Below, piece by piece: positions 6,362 through 16,774 of a stretch of 26,291 nucleotides of DNA. The stretch comes from CAIWHR01 sp035541655. Lineage in GTDB: Bacteria; Pseudomonadota; Gammaproteobacteria; Burkholderiales; Casimicrobiaceae. Position numbers and translations under genes: made by a program. How positions within the stretch are numbered: position 1 is the first letter of the stretch; every line of letters begins with the position of its first letter. The notes beneath the pieces were generated by a model, which saw only the letters and a program-made list of their open reading frames with translations, had not been told where the DNA came from and searched no databases. The stretch spans positions 1 to 26,291 of the forward strand of contig DATKMY010000052.1 in NCBI GenBank assembly GCA_035541655.1, in the 5' to 3' direction.

Positions 6362-7489
6362 CTACTTCAGTTGATCCTTGAGGAGCGCGAGAATCTTCTC
6401 GCCGTTCTGACTCTTGTCCGGCGCACCGTCCGGGTCCTGCACGGTCACCAGGCTGTTCGGGTCGGCCTGCGCGACAGTAATGCGATACTGCTCGGGCTTC
6501 TCGTCCTTGTCCTTCCAGAACATCAGCGAGTCGAGGAAGCCCTTCTTTCCCTTCGATCCGTCGGAGTCCGGGTTCGAATACCGGACGAAGTACGTGCCTT
6601 TCGACCGGTCGCGATCGACGACGGTGAAGCCGACGCGGTCGAGCGCGAGCCCCACGCGCCGCCACGCACGGTCGAAGTTGTCGTCGACGATGAGCTGGCT
6701 CGTCCCGTTGGGCATCTTTTCGAGGCGCGCGCGCTCGGGGGCATTGGGCGCCATCGACCCCTGGACTGCGGCCTGCGCCTGTGCCTGGGTCGTCCCGAAG
6801 CGCTGCATCAACCGCGACAGCATCTCGGCTTCCAGCCCGGGATCGGGCGGCATCACCGCCCAGGTCCAACCCGCCGGCGAGATCCGATCGACGGTGGCAG
6901 TTGGAACCTGCTCGGATCCGCGATGCGAGATGTAGATGTCGACCGTGCCCGGCTCGGTGCCGCGCTCGATCCGCGTGCGGAACTTGTCGCGCCGGTAAGT
7001 CTCGCCGAAGACGTCGATGTATTTGCCGAGCGTACTCGACAGCCAGTTGTTCGGAACGTCGGCGCGGTTCTCCGCCCAGTCGGTTTCCATGATGCCAACC
7101 GTGGGCTGGTCGACCGCGAGCACGAAACCGGTGGTGGTCCAGAACTGCTTGGTCGTGTTCCACGCGATTTCCGGCGTGGTCTTGACGACGAGCCAGCGCT
7201 GCGTGCCGGCGCGCGCAATCCGCGCGTCGGAGGTCGCGTCCGGTGCGATCAGCTCCTCGGTCTTCGGACGTCCGCCCTGCGCGGCGAGGCCGGACGCGGT
7301 CGTCACCGTGAATCGATCGTCGTACTGCGGAGCGCTCAGGTCCGGCGGGAGCTCGAGCGTCGGTGCGCTTTGCGCGGACTTGTAGTCGATCTTCTTGCTG
7401 AACTGGTTGGTCTCGCAGCCCGCGACGGCGAGCAACATGGCCATGATCGCCAGCGCACGGGCGAGTGCCCGGAACTTCGTTTCAACCAT
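6362..7489 (-). CDS. bamC: Outer membrane protein assembly factor BamC (lipoprotein)
   Basis: A 375-residue lipoprotein subunit of the BAM complex, which inserts beta-barrel proteins into the outer membrane. The signal ends in lipobox AVAGC with Cys25. The unstructured segment typical of BamC follows (residues about 26-75, containing LELPPDLSAPQYDDRF). Two helix-grip domains come next: about 95-205 (RWLVVKTTPEIAWNTTKQFW, GIMETDWAENRADVP, KFRTRIERG) and about 250-375 (LIVDDNFDRAWRRVGLALDR, GTYFVRYSNPD). It sits 15 nt downstream of dapA, the widely conserved arrangement also known from dapA-nlpB in enterobacteria. An AAAGG about 10 nt upstream of the ATG is a modest SD. Confidence 0.95.
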   Translation of the reverse strand: MVETKFRALARALAIMAMLLAVAGCETNQFSKKIDYKSAQSAPTLELPPDLSAPQYDDRFTVTTASGLAAQGGRPKTEELIAPDATSDARIARAGTQRWLVVKTTPEIAWNTTKQFWTTTGFVLAVDQPTVGIMETDWAENRADVPNNWLSSTLGKYIDVFGETYRRDKFRTRIERGTEPGTVDIYISHRGSEQVPTATVDRISPAGWTWAVMPPDPGLEAEMLSRLMQRFGTTQAQAQAAVQGSMAPNAPERARLEKMPNGTSQLIVDDNFDRAWRRVGLALDRVGFTVVDRDRSKGTYFVRYSNPDSDGSKGKKGFLDSLMFWKDKDEKPEQYRITVAQADPNSLVTVQDPDGAPDKSQNGEKILALLKDQLK

Positions 7490-7504
7490 GCAACGAGTGC
7501 CTTT

Positions 7505-8395
7505 CTATCCTAGACAGCCCGCCTCGCGCAGCGCGTCGCGGACCGTGTTGCCGTACTGCTCCGAGAGCGGCACCAGCGGCAGCCGAAGGACGTTCTCGAC
7601 GAGTCCCATCTGCGCGAGCGCCCATTTCACCGGTATCGGGTTCGCTTCGACGAAGAGCTTGCGATGGAGCGGCAGCAGCCTGTCGTTGCGCGCACGCGCG
7701 GTCTTCAAATCGCCTGCGAGGGCCGCCCGACACATCTCCGCCATCAGCTTCGGCGCGACATTGGCGGTCACCGAGATCACGCCGTGACCACCGAGGAGCA
7801 TCAGCGAGAGCCCGGTGAGGTCGTCGCCGCTGTAGACAGCGAAGCCGTCGCGTCGTTCGGCGCGCAGCGCCTTCAGGAGCTCGGCGTCGCGCCCCATGTC
7901 ACCCGATGCTTCCTTGATGCCGACGATGCCCGGGACTTGCGCGAGACGCAGGACCGTCTCGTTGGATAGATCGGTGATGGTGCGGCTCGGAACGTTGTAG
8001 AGGATGAGCGGGAGGTCAACCGCCTCTGCGATCGCACGGAAATGCCGATAGAGTCCCTCCTGCGTCGGCTTGTTGTAGTACGGAACGACCGACAGGCCGC
8101 TCTGCGCGCCGGCCTTCTTCGCGAATTCGGTGAGCGCGATCGCCTCGGCCGTAGCGTTGCCACCGGTGCCTGCGATCACCGGTATGCGCCCGCGCGCGAA
8201 TTCGACCGCCGCCTTGATCAGCGAGCAATGCTCCTCGACGTCGACGGTGGGCGATTCGCCGGTCGTGCCGACGATCACGATGCCGGCCGTGCCGTTCTCG
8301 ATATGGAAATCGATCAGCCGGCCCAGCGCGGGGAGGTCGAGCACGCCGCCGGTGCGCATCGGCGTTGCGATCGCGACGAGACTGCCGGTGAACAT
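7505..8395 (-). CDS. dapA: 4-hydroxy-tetrahydrodipicolinate synthase
   Basis: A 296-residue TIM-barrel aldolase. It condenses pyruvate with aspartate semialdehyde, the first committed step toward diaminopimelate and lysine, hence peptidoglycan. The catalytic residues are visible: T44 and T45 in VGTTGES, Y133 in LYNVPSRT, and the Schiff-base K161 in GIKEASGD. The length and the opening MFTGSLVAIATPM match the family exactly. It heads the dapA-bamC-MBL-purC run. A TAAAAT at 8428-8423 may be the -10 of its promoter. Confidence 0.98.
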   Translation of the reverse strand: MFTGSLVAIATPMRTGGVLDLPALGRLIDFHIENGTAGIVIVGTTGESPTVDVEEHCSLIKAAVEFARGRIPVIAGTGGNATAEAIALTEFAKKAGAQSGLSVVPYYNKPTQEGLYRHFRAIAEAVDLPLILYNVPSRTITDLSNETVLRLAQVPGIVGIKEASGDMGRDAELLKALRAERRDGFAVYSGDDLTGLSLMLLGGHGVISVTANVAPKLMAEMCRAALAGDLKTARARNDRLLPLHRKLFVEANPIPVKWALAQMGLVENVLRLPLVPLSEQYGNTVRDALREAGCLG

Positions 8396-8422
8396 GGAAG
8401 TCAGCGAATGAACGAAAAGCGG

Positions 8423-8428
8423 ATTTTA
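8423..8428 (-). promoter_or_regulatory. dapA: Candidate -10 element for the dapA operon
   Basis: TAAAAT on the minus strand, 27 nt before the dapA ATG, inside an AT-richer patch of the 72-nt gap that separates dapA from the methyltransferase gene. I see no convincing -35. Confidence 0.35.
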
Positions 8429-8467
8429 CCTTATTCGCGAGCGCAAGATCGCGGTGCAGCCGCCGGC

Positions 8468-9058
8468 TTACAGCGAACCCCGCTCCTCGGGTGCGAGCTC
8501 CGGCGGCCACTGTCGCCGCAGCCCGACGGCAGCGATTCGCTGGACAACCGCGTGGCGCCCGTTGCAGACAGTCGAGCCCTGCGCGAATTCGACGACGGTG
8601 AGTCGCCGACCGACTGCGGCTAGAAGCTCGCCGGGCTCGAGCAGGAAAGCGGGATTCGACGGTCGCCCGTACGCCTGGTTACCGCGCGCGAACGTTGCGT
8701 AGAGAAGCGCACCGTCGTCGGCCACGCCCGCGACGATGTGCGCCAGCGCGGGGCGATGCAGGTAATTGGAGACGACGATCGCGTCGAAGCGCTCTCCCGC
8801 GAACGGCCAAGCGGACGCCTCGAGGTCGATGCGGCACGTCTCGATCCCGGGAACGCCGTCGATCGCCGCGAGCGCATCGGCGTCGCGATCGACAGCGAGC
8901 ACCCGCGCGCCGCACCGCGCGACGAGGCGCGCATGGCGCCCGTAGCCGCAGGCGAGGTCGAGCACGCGCGCGCCCTTTGGGACGAGATGGGCGTGGCGCG
9001 CGACCCATGGCGACGGCGCGAGAGCGTCGTGCGCCCGCGCGAGAGCATTCGGTTTCAT
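8468..9058 (-). CDS. Class I SAM-dependent methyltransferase
   Basis: A 196-residue Rossmann-fold methyltransferase. The SAM-binding motif I is VLDLACGYGRHARL (D34 to R41, G38 and G40). VLAVDRDADALAAI supplies the acidic ribose-binding residue at the end of strand 2, and FDAIVVSNYLHRP is the motif IV region. Proteins of this size and motif are often called TehB-like or small-molecule methyltransferases, but the substrate cannot be read from sequence. The ATG overlaps the stop of the upstream LysR gene (ATGA, 9055-9058), so translation is probably coupled. It ends 72 nt before dapA. Confidence 0.85.
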   Translation of the reverse strand: MKPNALARAHDALAPSPWVARHAHLVPKGARVLDLACGYGRHARLVARCGARVLAVDRDADALAAIDGVPGIETCRIDLEASAWPFAGERFDAIVVSNYLHRPALAHIVAGVADDGALLYATFARGNQAYGRPSNPAFLLEPGELLAAVGRRLTVVEFAQGSTVCNGRHAVVQRIAAVGLRRQWPPELAPEERGSL

Positions 9059-10089
9059 CGCGGGCCCGCGGATTCCGCGCGCCGCTTGCCCGGCTCGCGC
9101 GTGGGGCTGCGGCGCCCGGCCAGCGCGCGCGAGGCCTTCTTCGCCGAAGGCTCGTCGAGTACCGCGCGTTTAGCTGCGATCGCGGCCTCGTCGCGCAGCC
9201 AGCCGACGAAGGCGGCGACGTCGGAACGCTCGGCCGCGTGCGGCGCGACGACTGCGTAGTAGCCGCGCGCGGACTCGTAGCGCCTGGGAAACGGCGCAAC
9301 GAGCCGCCGGTCGCGCAGGTACTCGGCGATCAGCGGAACGCGGCCCAGCGCGACGCCCTGTCCGCCGACGGCTGCCTGGATCAACTGGTCGTAGAGCTTG
9401 AACCGGAGCGATCCGGCGGGTTTCAGCCCTGGGAGGCCGTTCGAGGTGAGCCACATGCTCCAGTCGAGCCACGGCATGCGGCCATCCGGATCATCGAGGT
9501 GCAGCAGCACGTGTCGTGCGAGATCCGCCGGCTTCGCGAGCGGCACGGCGCGGTGCTGCAGCAGCTTGGGCGCGACGACCGGAAGCATCCGCTCGCCGAA
9601 GAGCCGCACGCCTCCCTCCGGCGCGTTCGCGTCGGCCATGTAGCGGACCGCGACGTCGACGTCGCCACGCCCGAGGTCGACGACGCGATCGTCGGCGGAG
9701 ACGTAGACCTCGACGTCGGGATGCCGTGCGCGAAACGCGGGGAGCCGGGGTATCACCCAAAGTGACGCGAACGAGACCGTCGTCGAAAGCGTGAGGCCCG
9801 GGGTGCGGTGGACGCCGCGCGCGGCGTCGGCCGCGGAGATCAGCGCGCCGAGTGCCGCGGCGACGTCGCGATGAAACGCAGCGCCGGCCGCGGTGAGCGC
9901 GAGTGCGCGGTGACGCCGGAAGAACAGCGGCACGCCGAGCGCTACCTCGAGCGCCTGCACCTGACGAGAGAGCGCCGACTGCGTGAGGAAGAGCTCCTGC
10001 GCGGCGCGCGTGAACGACAGATGCCGGCCCGCGGCCTCGAAGCCCTTGAGAAAGTCGAGCGACGGCAGCCGTCGCAGCGTCTCATGCAT
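9055..10089 (-). CDS. LysR-family transcriptional regulator, GcvA-like
   Basis: A 344-residue LTTR. The winged HTH is at about 9-68 (LDFLKGFEAAGRHLSFTRAA, then LFLTQSALSRQVQALE). The effector domain begins near 100 with the GcvA-type TPGLTLSTTVSFASLWVIPRL and includes DVDVAVRYM and GQGVALGRVPLI. The last roughly 40 residues (from about AKRAVLDEPS) form a Lys/Arg-rich tail beyond the usual LTTR end. AGGTGG lies just upstream of the ATG at 10089; a second ATG 4 nt further in is out of frame. It is divergent from the DUF2917 gene and overlaps the methyltransferase gene downstream. The target and effector are unknown; its own divergent gene is the obvious candidate target. Confidence 0.9.
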   Translation of the reverse strand: MHETLRRLPSLDFLKGFEAAGRHLSFTRAAQELFLTQSALSRQVQALEVALGVPLFFRRHRALALTAAGAAFHRDVAAALGALISAADAARGVHRTPGLTLSTTVSFASLWVIPRLPAFRARHPDVEVYVSADDRVVDLGRGDVDVAVRYMADANAPEGGVRLFGERMLPVVAPKLLQHRAVPLAKPADLARHVLLHLDDPDGRMPWLDWSMWLTSNGLPGLKPAGSLRFKLYDQLIQAAVGGQGVALGRVPLIAEYLRDRRLVAPFPRRYESARGYYAVVAPHAAERSDVAAFVGWLRDEAAIAAKRAVLDEPSAKKASRALAGRRSPTREPGKRRAESAGPR

Positions 10090-10240
10090 GCGTCCACCTC
10101 ATGCGATCTATTCCCAATGACCGTTTGAGCGCCGGCCGCGGCGCGCCCAGACTACGGTGCGTGCGCTGCGGATCTGCGGCGCCCGCCCCGGGGGCAGGGG
10201 GTGTCCGCCACCGCCTCGGATGCATTCTACGCATGGAAAT

Positions 10241-10245
10241 GGAGG
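10241..10245 (+). promoter_or_regulatory. Shine-Dalgarno deciding the DUF2917 gene start
   Basis: GGAGG 6 nt upstream of the ATG at 10252. It favours this start over an in-frame GTG at 10201. Confidence 0.6.
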
Positions 10246-10251
10246 TTGACC

Positions 10252-10599
10252 ATGGTTTGCCACGGATACACGAATGTCTGGGATCTCGCTGCCGACGAGC
10301 TCGTCAAGCTGGACGGAGCACGCGGAACGACGCTGCGCGTGACGCGCGGCAAGCTCTGGATCACGCTCGAGAACGACACGCGCGACGTCGTGCTCGAGGC
10401 TGGCGATGCGTTCACGATCGACCGTGGCGGATTGACGCTCGTCGAAGCGCAGGAGCGCGCGACGGTTTGCGTGATGGGGCGCCCGATCGACGAAGTGCAC
10501 GTGCGTGCCCAGCAGCCGGCATTGCGGGAGCGGGCGGGCGATTGGCTGCGCTCGGCCGGCGCGACGAATCTCGCCCGCCGCTTCGTTCCCTACTTCTGA
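10252..10599 (+). CDS. DUF2917 domain-containing protein
   Basis: A 115-residue small cytoplasmic protein. The core GTTLRVTRGKLWITLENDTR at about 25-45, then DVVLEAGDAFTIDRGGLTLVEA, is the DUF2917 signature and reads as a small cupin-like beta-sandwich. The C-terminal 30 residues are basic. The function of the family is not known to me. DUF2917 genes are commonly found next to GcvA-like LysR genes in betaproteobacteria (from memory), as here where the LysR gene is divergent across about 160 nt. The start at 10252 is set by a good SD. Only 7 nt separate its stop from the convergent clpB stop. Confidence 0.85.
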   Translation: MVCHGYTNVWDLAADELVKLDGARGTTLRVTRGKLWITLENDTRDVVLEAGDAFTIDRGGLTLVEAQERATVCVMGRPIDEVHVRAQQPALRERAGDWLRSAGATNLARRFVPYF

Positions 10600-10606
10600 C
10601 TCGCGC

Positions 10607-13198
<2,592 letters not shown>

Positions 13199-13228
13199 GC
13201 CGCCTCAACCGGTCAATGGACACGCTGG

Positions 13229-13256
13229 AGATGGGGCCTTCGCCCCCGGAATCAAG
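13229..13256 (-). promoter_or_regulatory. clpB: Sigma-32 (RpoH) heat-shock promoter of clpB
   Basis: On the minus strand CTTGATT (13256-13250) is followed after exactly 13 nt by CCCCATCT (13236-13229). The RpoH consensus is CTTGAAA, 13-15 nt, CCCCATnT, so both boxes and the spacing fit. The -10 lies about 30 nt before the clpB ATG. ClpB is a classical RpoH target. Confidence 0.8.
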
Positions 13257-13467
13257 CCGTCGGAACGCCGCCGAGTGCGGGCGGCGGCCAGGCGCCAGGG
13301 GCGAGGACCGGCCAGGGCGCCTCCCGGGCCGCCCGCCACTGCGACGGGGATGGAGGCTGGACGAAGCGCCCCGATCGGCCCGGCGCGTTGTAATCTTGCG
13401 GCGCACCAGCCGCTTATCGGGCGAGCGCTCGACTGGTGGGCGGGAACGACGTACCCGCCGCCCGGCG

Positions 13468-13487
13468 CACCTGACTTTCGTTAGGTG
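13468..13487 (+). repeat. Stem-loop upstream of the cyd operon
   Basis: CACCTGA (13468-13474) pairs with TTAGGTG (13481-13487), with one G-U pair, and a further C-G pair closes a TTTC tetraloop. The G-U pair means the structure is more stable in plus-strand RNA, that is, in transcripts toward cyd. There is no T-tract after it, so it is not an obvious terminator. Confidence 0.4.
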
Positions 13488-13604
13488 ACAGGCCCGGGAG
13501 CGGCAGCGACGATGCGGCTTCGAACGGATGACCACTTCTCGCGTCCGGCCCTGTCGTGAACAGCCCCCGGGGGTCTCCGCGGGCCCGAGAGTTCCCGAGC
13601 GAGC

Positions 13605-13610
13605 GATAAT
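13605..13610 (+). promoter_or_regulatory. Candidate -10 hexamer before cydP
   Basis: GATAAT ends 7 nt before the ATG at 13618, so the expected transcript start is at or one base before the start codon. No clear -35 is present. If real, either cydP is leaderless or its true start is the later in-frame ATG at 13657. Confidence 0.35.
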
Positions 13611-13617
13611 TCCGCCC

Positions 13618-13869
13618 ATGCCCAGTCCACGCCAGCTTGCAGCCTACCCCTCCCGCATGCGTCCCGCTTCCGGGAGACCCTCGCGCCAGTTGAGCCCGCT
13701 CGCCCGCGACATCGTCATCGTGGTCGTCGTCAAGGCGATCGTCCTGTACGGCCTCTGGTACGCGTTCTTCCGCATGCCCGCCGCTCCGGGCATGACGATG
13801 GATGCCGCGGTCGTCGAGCACAGGCTCTTCGCGCCGCCCCCCCTCGCGGAGGCGCCGCATGAGCGCTGA
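13618..13869 (+). CDS. cydP: CydP-like small membrane subunit of cytochrome bd oxidase
   Basis: An 83-residue single-span membrane protein. The segment LARDIVIVVVVKAIVLYGLW (about 28-47) followed by YAFFRMP matches the small protein annotated as a putative cytochrome oxidase small subunit, CydP, found just upstream of cydA in betaproteobacteria. The tail is Ala/Pro-rich. The start is uncertain: ATG 13618 has no SD but follows a -10-like GATAAT, and ATG 13657 (residue 14) gives a size closer to what I recall for the family. The end overlaps cydA by 11 nt, so it is translated with the oxidase genes. Confidence 0.75.
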   Translation: MPSPRQLAAYPSRMRPASGRPSRQLSPLARDIVIVVVVKAIVLYGLWYAFFRMPAAPGMTMDAAVVEHRLFAPPPLAEAPHER

Positions 13870-15412
13870 CGTCGTCGAGTTGTCCCGGCTGCAATTCGCG
13901 GCCACGGCCCTCTACCACTTCCTCTTCGTCCCGTTGACGCTGGGGCTCTCGTGGATCCTCGTCATCATGGAGTCGGTCTACGTGATGACGGGGAAGGAAA
14001 TCTACAAGGACATGACGAAGTTCTGGGGAAAGCTCTTCGGCATCAACTTCGCGATGGGCGTCACGACCGGCATCACGATGGAGTTCCAGTTCGGGACGAA
14101 CTGGGCGTACTTCTCGCACTACGTCGGCGACATCTTCGGCGCGCCGCTCGCGCTCGAAGGGCTGATGGCGTTCTTCCTCGAGGCGACCTTCGTCGGCCTG
14201 TTCTTCTTCGGCTGGGATCGTCTCGGCAAGGTGCAGCATCTGCTGGTGACGTTCCTCGTCGCCCTCGGCTCCAACCTCTCGGCGCTCTGGATCCTGATCG
14301 CCAACGCCTGGATGCAGAATCCCGTCGGCGCCGAGTTCAATCCCGCGACGATGCGGATGGAGCTTTCGAGCTTCGGCGACCTGCTGTTCAATCCCGTGGC
14401 GGGCCCGAAGTTCGTTCACACGCTCGCTGCCGGCTACGTTGCCGCGTCGATGTTCGTGCTCGGGATCTCCTCGTATTACCTGTTGCGTCTGCGCGACATG
14501 TCCTTCGCCATCCGTTCGTTCGCGGTGGCTTCCGGATTCGGCGTTGCATCGGTGCTGTCGGTACTCGTGCTCGGCGACGAGTCGGGATACACGACCGGTG
14601 AAGTGCAGAAGGTCAAGCTCGCGGCAATCGAAGCCGAGTGGGACACCGAGCCGCCTCCGGCGTCCTTCACGGCATTCGGCATTCCCGACCAGCAGGCGCA
14701 GAAGACTCACTACGCGATCAAGATTCCGTATCTCATGGGCATTATCGCGACGCGTTCGGTCGACACGCCCGTCGTCGGGATCAAGGACCTCCAGAAGGCG
14801 CACGAGGAGCGTATTCGCGCCGGGATGAAGGCGTACGCCGCGATGCAGAAGCTGCGCTCCGGCGATCGCTCGCCCGAGGTGAAGGCGGAGTTCGACCGGA
14901 CGAAGGCGGACCTCGGCTACGGATTGCTGCTCAAGAGGTACGCGCCGGCGGTCGTCGACGCCACACCCGAGCAGATCCGTGCCGCGGTCGACGACACGAT
15001 CCCGAAGGTCGCGCCGATCTTCTGGTCGTTCCGCGTGATGGTCGGGCTCGGTTTGTGGTTCCTGTTCGTCTTCGGCGCCGCGTTCGTCATCGTCGCGCGG
15101 CGCACGGTCGCGAACAACCAGTGGATACTGCATGCCGCGCTGTGGAGCATTCCGCTGCCGTGGATCGCGATGGAGCTCGGCTGGATCGTCGCCGAATACG
15201 GCCGGCAGCCCTGGACGATCAGCGAAGTGCTGCCGACGTATCTGTCGACGTCGTCGGTGACGCCCGGCCAGGTCTGGTTCAGCCTCGCGGGCTTTGTCGC
15301 TTTCTACACGGCGCTGCTCGTAATCGAGCTCTATCTGATGTTCAAGTACGCGAGGCTCGGTCCATCGAGCCTCCGGACCGGCCGGTATCACGACGAGGTG
15401 CAGCCGGCATGA
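13859..15412 (+). CDS. cydA: Cytochrome bd ubiquinol oxidase subunit I
   Basis: A 517-residue inner-membrane subunit carrying the quinol site and hemes b558, b595 and d. The protein follows E. coli CydA closely from ELSRLQFAATALYHFLFVPL onward. H20 corresponds to the N-terminal heme axial His, KFVHTLAAGY carries the b558 His, and FRVMVG carries the b558 Met. GAPLALEGLMAFFLEATF holds the two conserved Glu residues. The long Q-loop (about 250-385, including ESGYTTGEVQKVKLAAIEAE and GIIATRSVDTPVVG) places it in the long-loop bd-I subfamily rather than the short-loop CioA type. GWIVAEYGRQPW is intact. GGAGG (13848-13852) lies 6 nt before the ATG. Confidence 0.98.
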   Translation: MSADVVELSRLQFAATALYHFLFVPLTLGLSWILVIMESVYVMTGKEIYKDMTKFWGKLFGINFAMGVTTGITMEFQFGTNWAYFSHYVGDIFGAPLALEGLMAFFLEATFVGLFFFGWDRLGKVQHLLVTFLVALGSNLSALWILIANAWMQNPVGAEFNPATMRMELSSFGDLLFNPVAGPKFVHTLAAGYVAASMFVLGISSYYLLRLRDMSFAIRSFAVASGFGVASVLSVLVLGDESGYTTGEVQKVKLAAIEAEWDTEPPPASFTAFGIPDQQAQKTHYAIKIPYLMGIIATRSVDTPVVGIKDLQKAHEERIRAGMKAYAAMQKLRSGDRSPEVKAEFDRTKADLGYGLLLKRYAPAVVDATPEQIRAAVDDTIPKVAPIFWSFRVMVGLGLWFLFVFGAAFVIVARRTVANNQWILHAALWSIPLPWIAMELGWIVAEYGRQPWTISEVLPTYLSTSSVTPGQVWFSLAGFVAFYTALLVIELYLMFKYARLGPSSLRTGRYHDEVQPA

Positions 15413-16557
15413 TCTACATCTTCGACTATGCGACGCTGAAGCTGATCTGGTGGGCGGTCGTCGGCGCGCTCCTCGTCGGCTTCGCGATCCTCGACGGATT
15501 CGATCTCGGCATCGGCATGCTGCTCCCCTTCGTCGGGCGCACCGACGGCGAGCGCCGGGTGATGCTCAATTCGATCGGCCCGACCTGGGAAGGCAGCCAG
15601 GTCTGGTTCATCACGGCCGGTGGCGCAACGTTCGCCGCTTGGCCGATCGTGTACGCGACCAGTTTTTCCGGCCTCTACATCGCGCTGATTCTCACGCTGT
15701 TCGCGCTGTTCCTCCGTCCGGCCGCCTTCGACTACCACAGCAAGATCGCCGACCCGCGCTGGCGCAGCGCGTGGGACTGGGTGATCTTCGTCAACGGCCT
15801 CGTGCCTTCGCTGGTGTTCGGCGTCGCGTTCGGCAATCTGCTGCTCGGCGTTCCCTTCCATTTCGACGACGATCAGCGGTCGTTCTACACCGGGTCGTTC
15901 TTCGGCCTCCTCAACCCGTTCGCGCTTGTCGCCGGGCTCGTGAGCGTCGCGATGCTCACGATGCACGGCGGGCTCTATCTGCAGCTGCGGACCGAAGGCG
16001 CGGTCCAGGCGCGCGCGATCCTCGCCGCGCGGCTCGCCGGTGTCGTGCTGCTGGCCGCGTTCGTCGCGGCGGGTCTCTGGGTCTCTGCGGGCATCGACGG
16101 CTACCAGATCGTCTCGATGCCGTCTGCGAATTCGGCGTTCCTGCCGACGGCGAAGACGGTCGAGCGCCTCCCCGCCGGGTGGCTGCACAACTATTCGACG
16201 CTTCCTTGGACGGCAGCCGCGCCTCTGGCCGCCGTCGCAGCGACGATCGTCGCGCTCGTCGCGTCGGCGCGCGCGCGGACGACGCTCGCTTTCGTCATGT
16301 CGTGCATCGCGGTCGCTGGCGTAGTGCTCACCGCGGGGCTCGCGCTGTTTCCGTTCATCATGCCGTCGTCGAGCCAGCCCGCACACAGCCTCACCGTGTG
16401 GGACTCGGTATCCAGCTACAAGACGCTGCAGGTGATGTTCTGGGCGGTGCCGATCTTCGTGCCGATCATCCTCGCCTACACGGGCTGGGTGTACAGGGTG
16501 ATGCGCGGCAAGGTGACCGAGCAGCGCGTTCGCGACGGCGGACCGACGATGTACTAG
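15409..16557 (+). CDS. cydB: Cytochrome bd ubiquinol oxidase subunit II
   Basis: A 382-residue polytopic inner-membrane partner of CydA. The family opening DYATLKLIWWAVVGALLVGF and AILDGFDLGIGMLLPFVG is at about 6-44. GPTWEGSQVWFITAGGATFA follows at about 58-77, then LRPAAFDYHSK, NPFALVAGLVSVAMLTMHG, and the C-terminal LTVWDSVSSYKTLQVMFWAV with a final helix. Length is typical. ATG at 15409 overlaps the cydA stop (ATGA), with GAGGTG upstream as SD, so translation is coupled. Confidence 0.98.
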   Translation: MIYIFDYATLKLIWWAVVGALLVGFAILDGFDLGIGMLLPFVGRTDGERRVMLNSIGPTWEGSQVWFITAGGATFAAWPIVYATSFSGLYIALILTLFALFLRPAAFDYHSKIADPRWRSAWDWVIFVNGLVPSLVFGVAFGNLLLGVPFHFDDDQRSFYTGSFFGLLNPFALVAGLVSVAMLTMHGGLYLQLRTEGAVQARAILAARLAGVVLLAAFVAAGLWVSAGIDGYQIVSMPSANSAFLPTAKTVERLPAGWLHNYSTLPWTAAAPLAAVAATIVALVASARARTTLAFVMSCIAVAGVVLTAGLALFPFIMPSSSQPAHSLTVWDSVSSYKTLQVMFWAVPIFVPIILAYTGWVYRVMRGKVTEQRVRDGGPTMY

Positions 16558-16616
16558 CGCGCGCTCGGCGCGACGGACGCGGGCGCGAACGGGCCTCAAA
16601 CGATAGAGAGACGACG

Positions 16617-16766
16617 ATGTGGTACTTCACCTGGATTCTCGGCCTCGGCGCCGCGCTCGCCTTCGGCATCATCAACGTGATGTGGCTCGAAGCGACCTAC
16701 GGCTCCGGCGAGCTCGACGAGTCGGGAATTCACGATCGCTTCATCAAGGCGCGAGGCGGCAGGTAG
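16617..16766 (+). CDS. cydX: Cytochrome bd oxidase small subunit CydX
   Basis: A 49-residue single-span protein opening MWYFTWILGLGAALAFGIIN and continuing VMWLEATYG, the hallmark of CydX (YbgT). It stabilises the hemes of CydAB in E. coli. The charged C-terminal tail (DESGIHDRFIKARGGR) faces the cytoplasm or periplasm and is less conserved. It follows cydB by 59 nt, with a purine-rich GAGAG about 6 nt before the ATG. The gene is short enough to be missed by automatic callers. Confidence 0.93.
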   Translation: MWYFTWILGLGAALAFGIINVMWLEATYGSGELDESGIHDRFIKARGGR

Positions 16767-16774
16767 CTTTCGCC

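Larger units (their letters stand above)
13257..13617. other. Non-coding region between clpB and the cyd operon
   Basis: About 360 nt with no convincing gene on either strand; the open frames here are GC-rich chance frames without SD or recognisable domain. It should hold the cyd promoter and regulatory sites. I see no FNR-type TTGAT-N4-ATCAA box. It contains one good stem-loop (13468-13487) and a GATAAT immediately before the cydP ATG. Confidence 0.5.

Noticed and set aside
13414..13905. 163-residue minus-strand frame between clpB and cydA
   Set aside because: No recognisable motif or SD, and it covers cydP and the cydA start on the other strand.
13730..15391. 553-residue minus-strand frame opposite cydA
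   Set aside because: It has the charge-rich composition of an antisense frame, and cydA on the other strand is unmistakable. The same applies to 15388-16599 opposite cydB.
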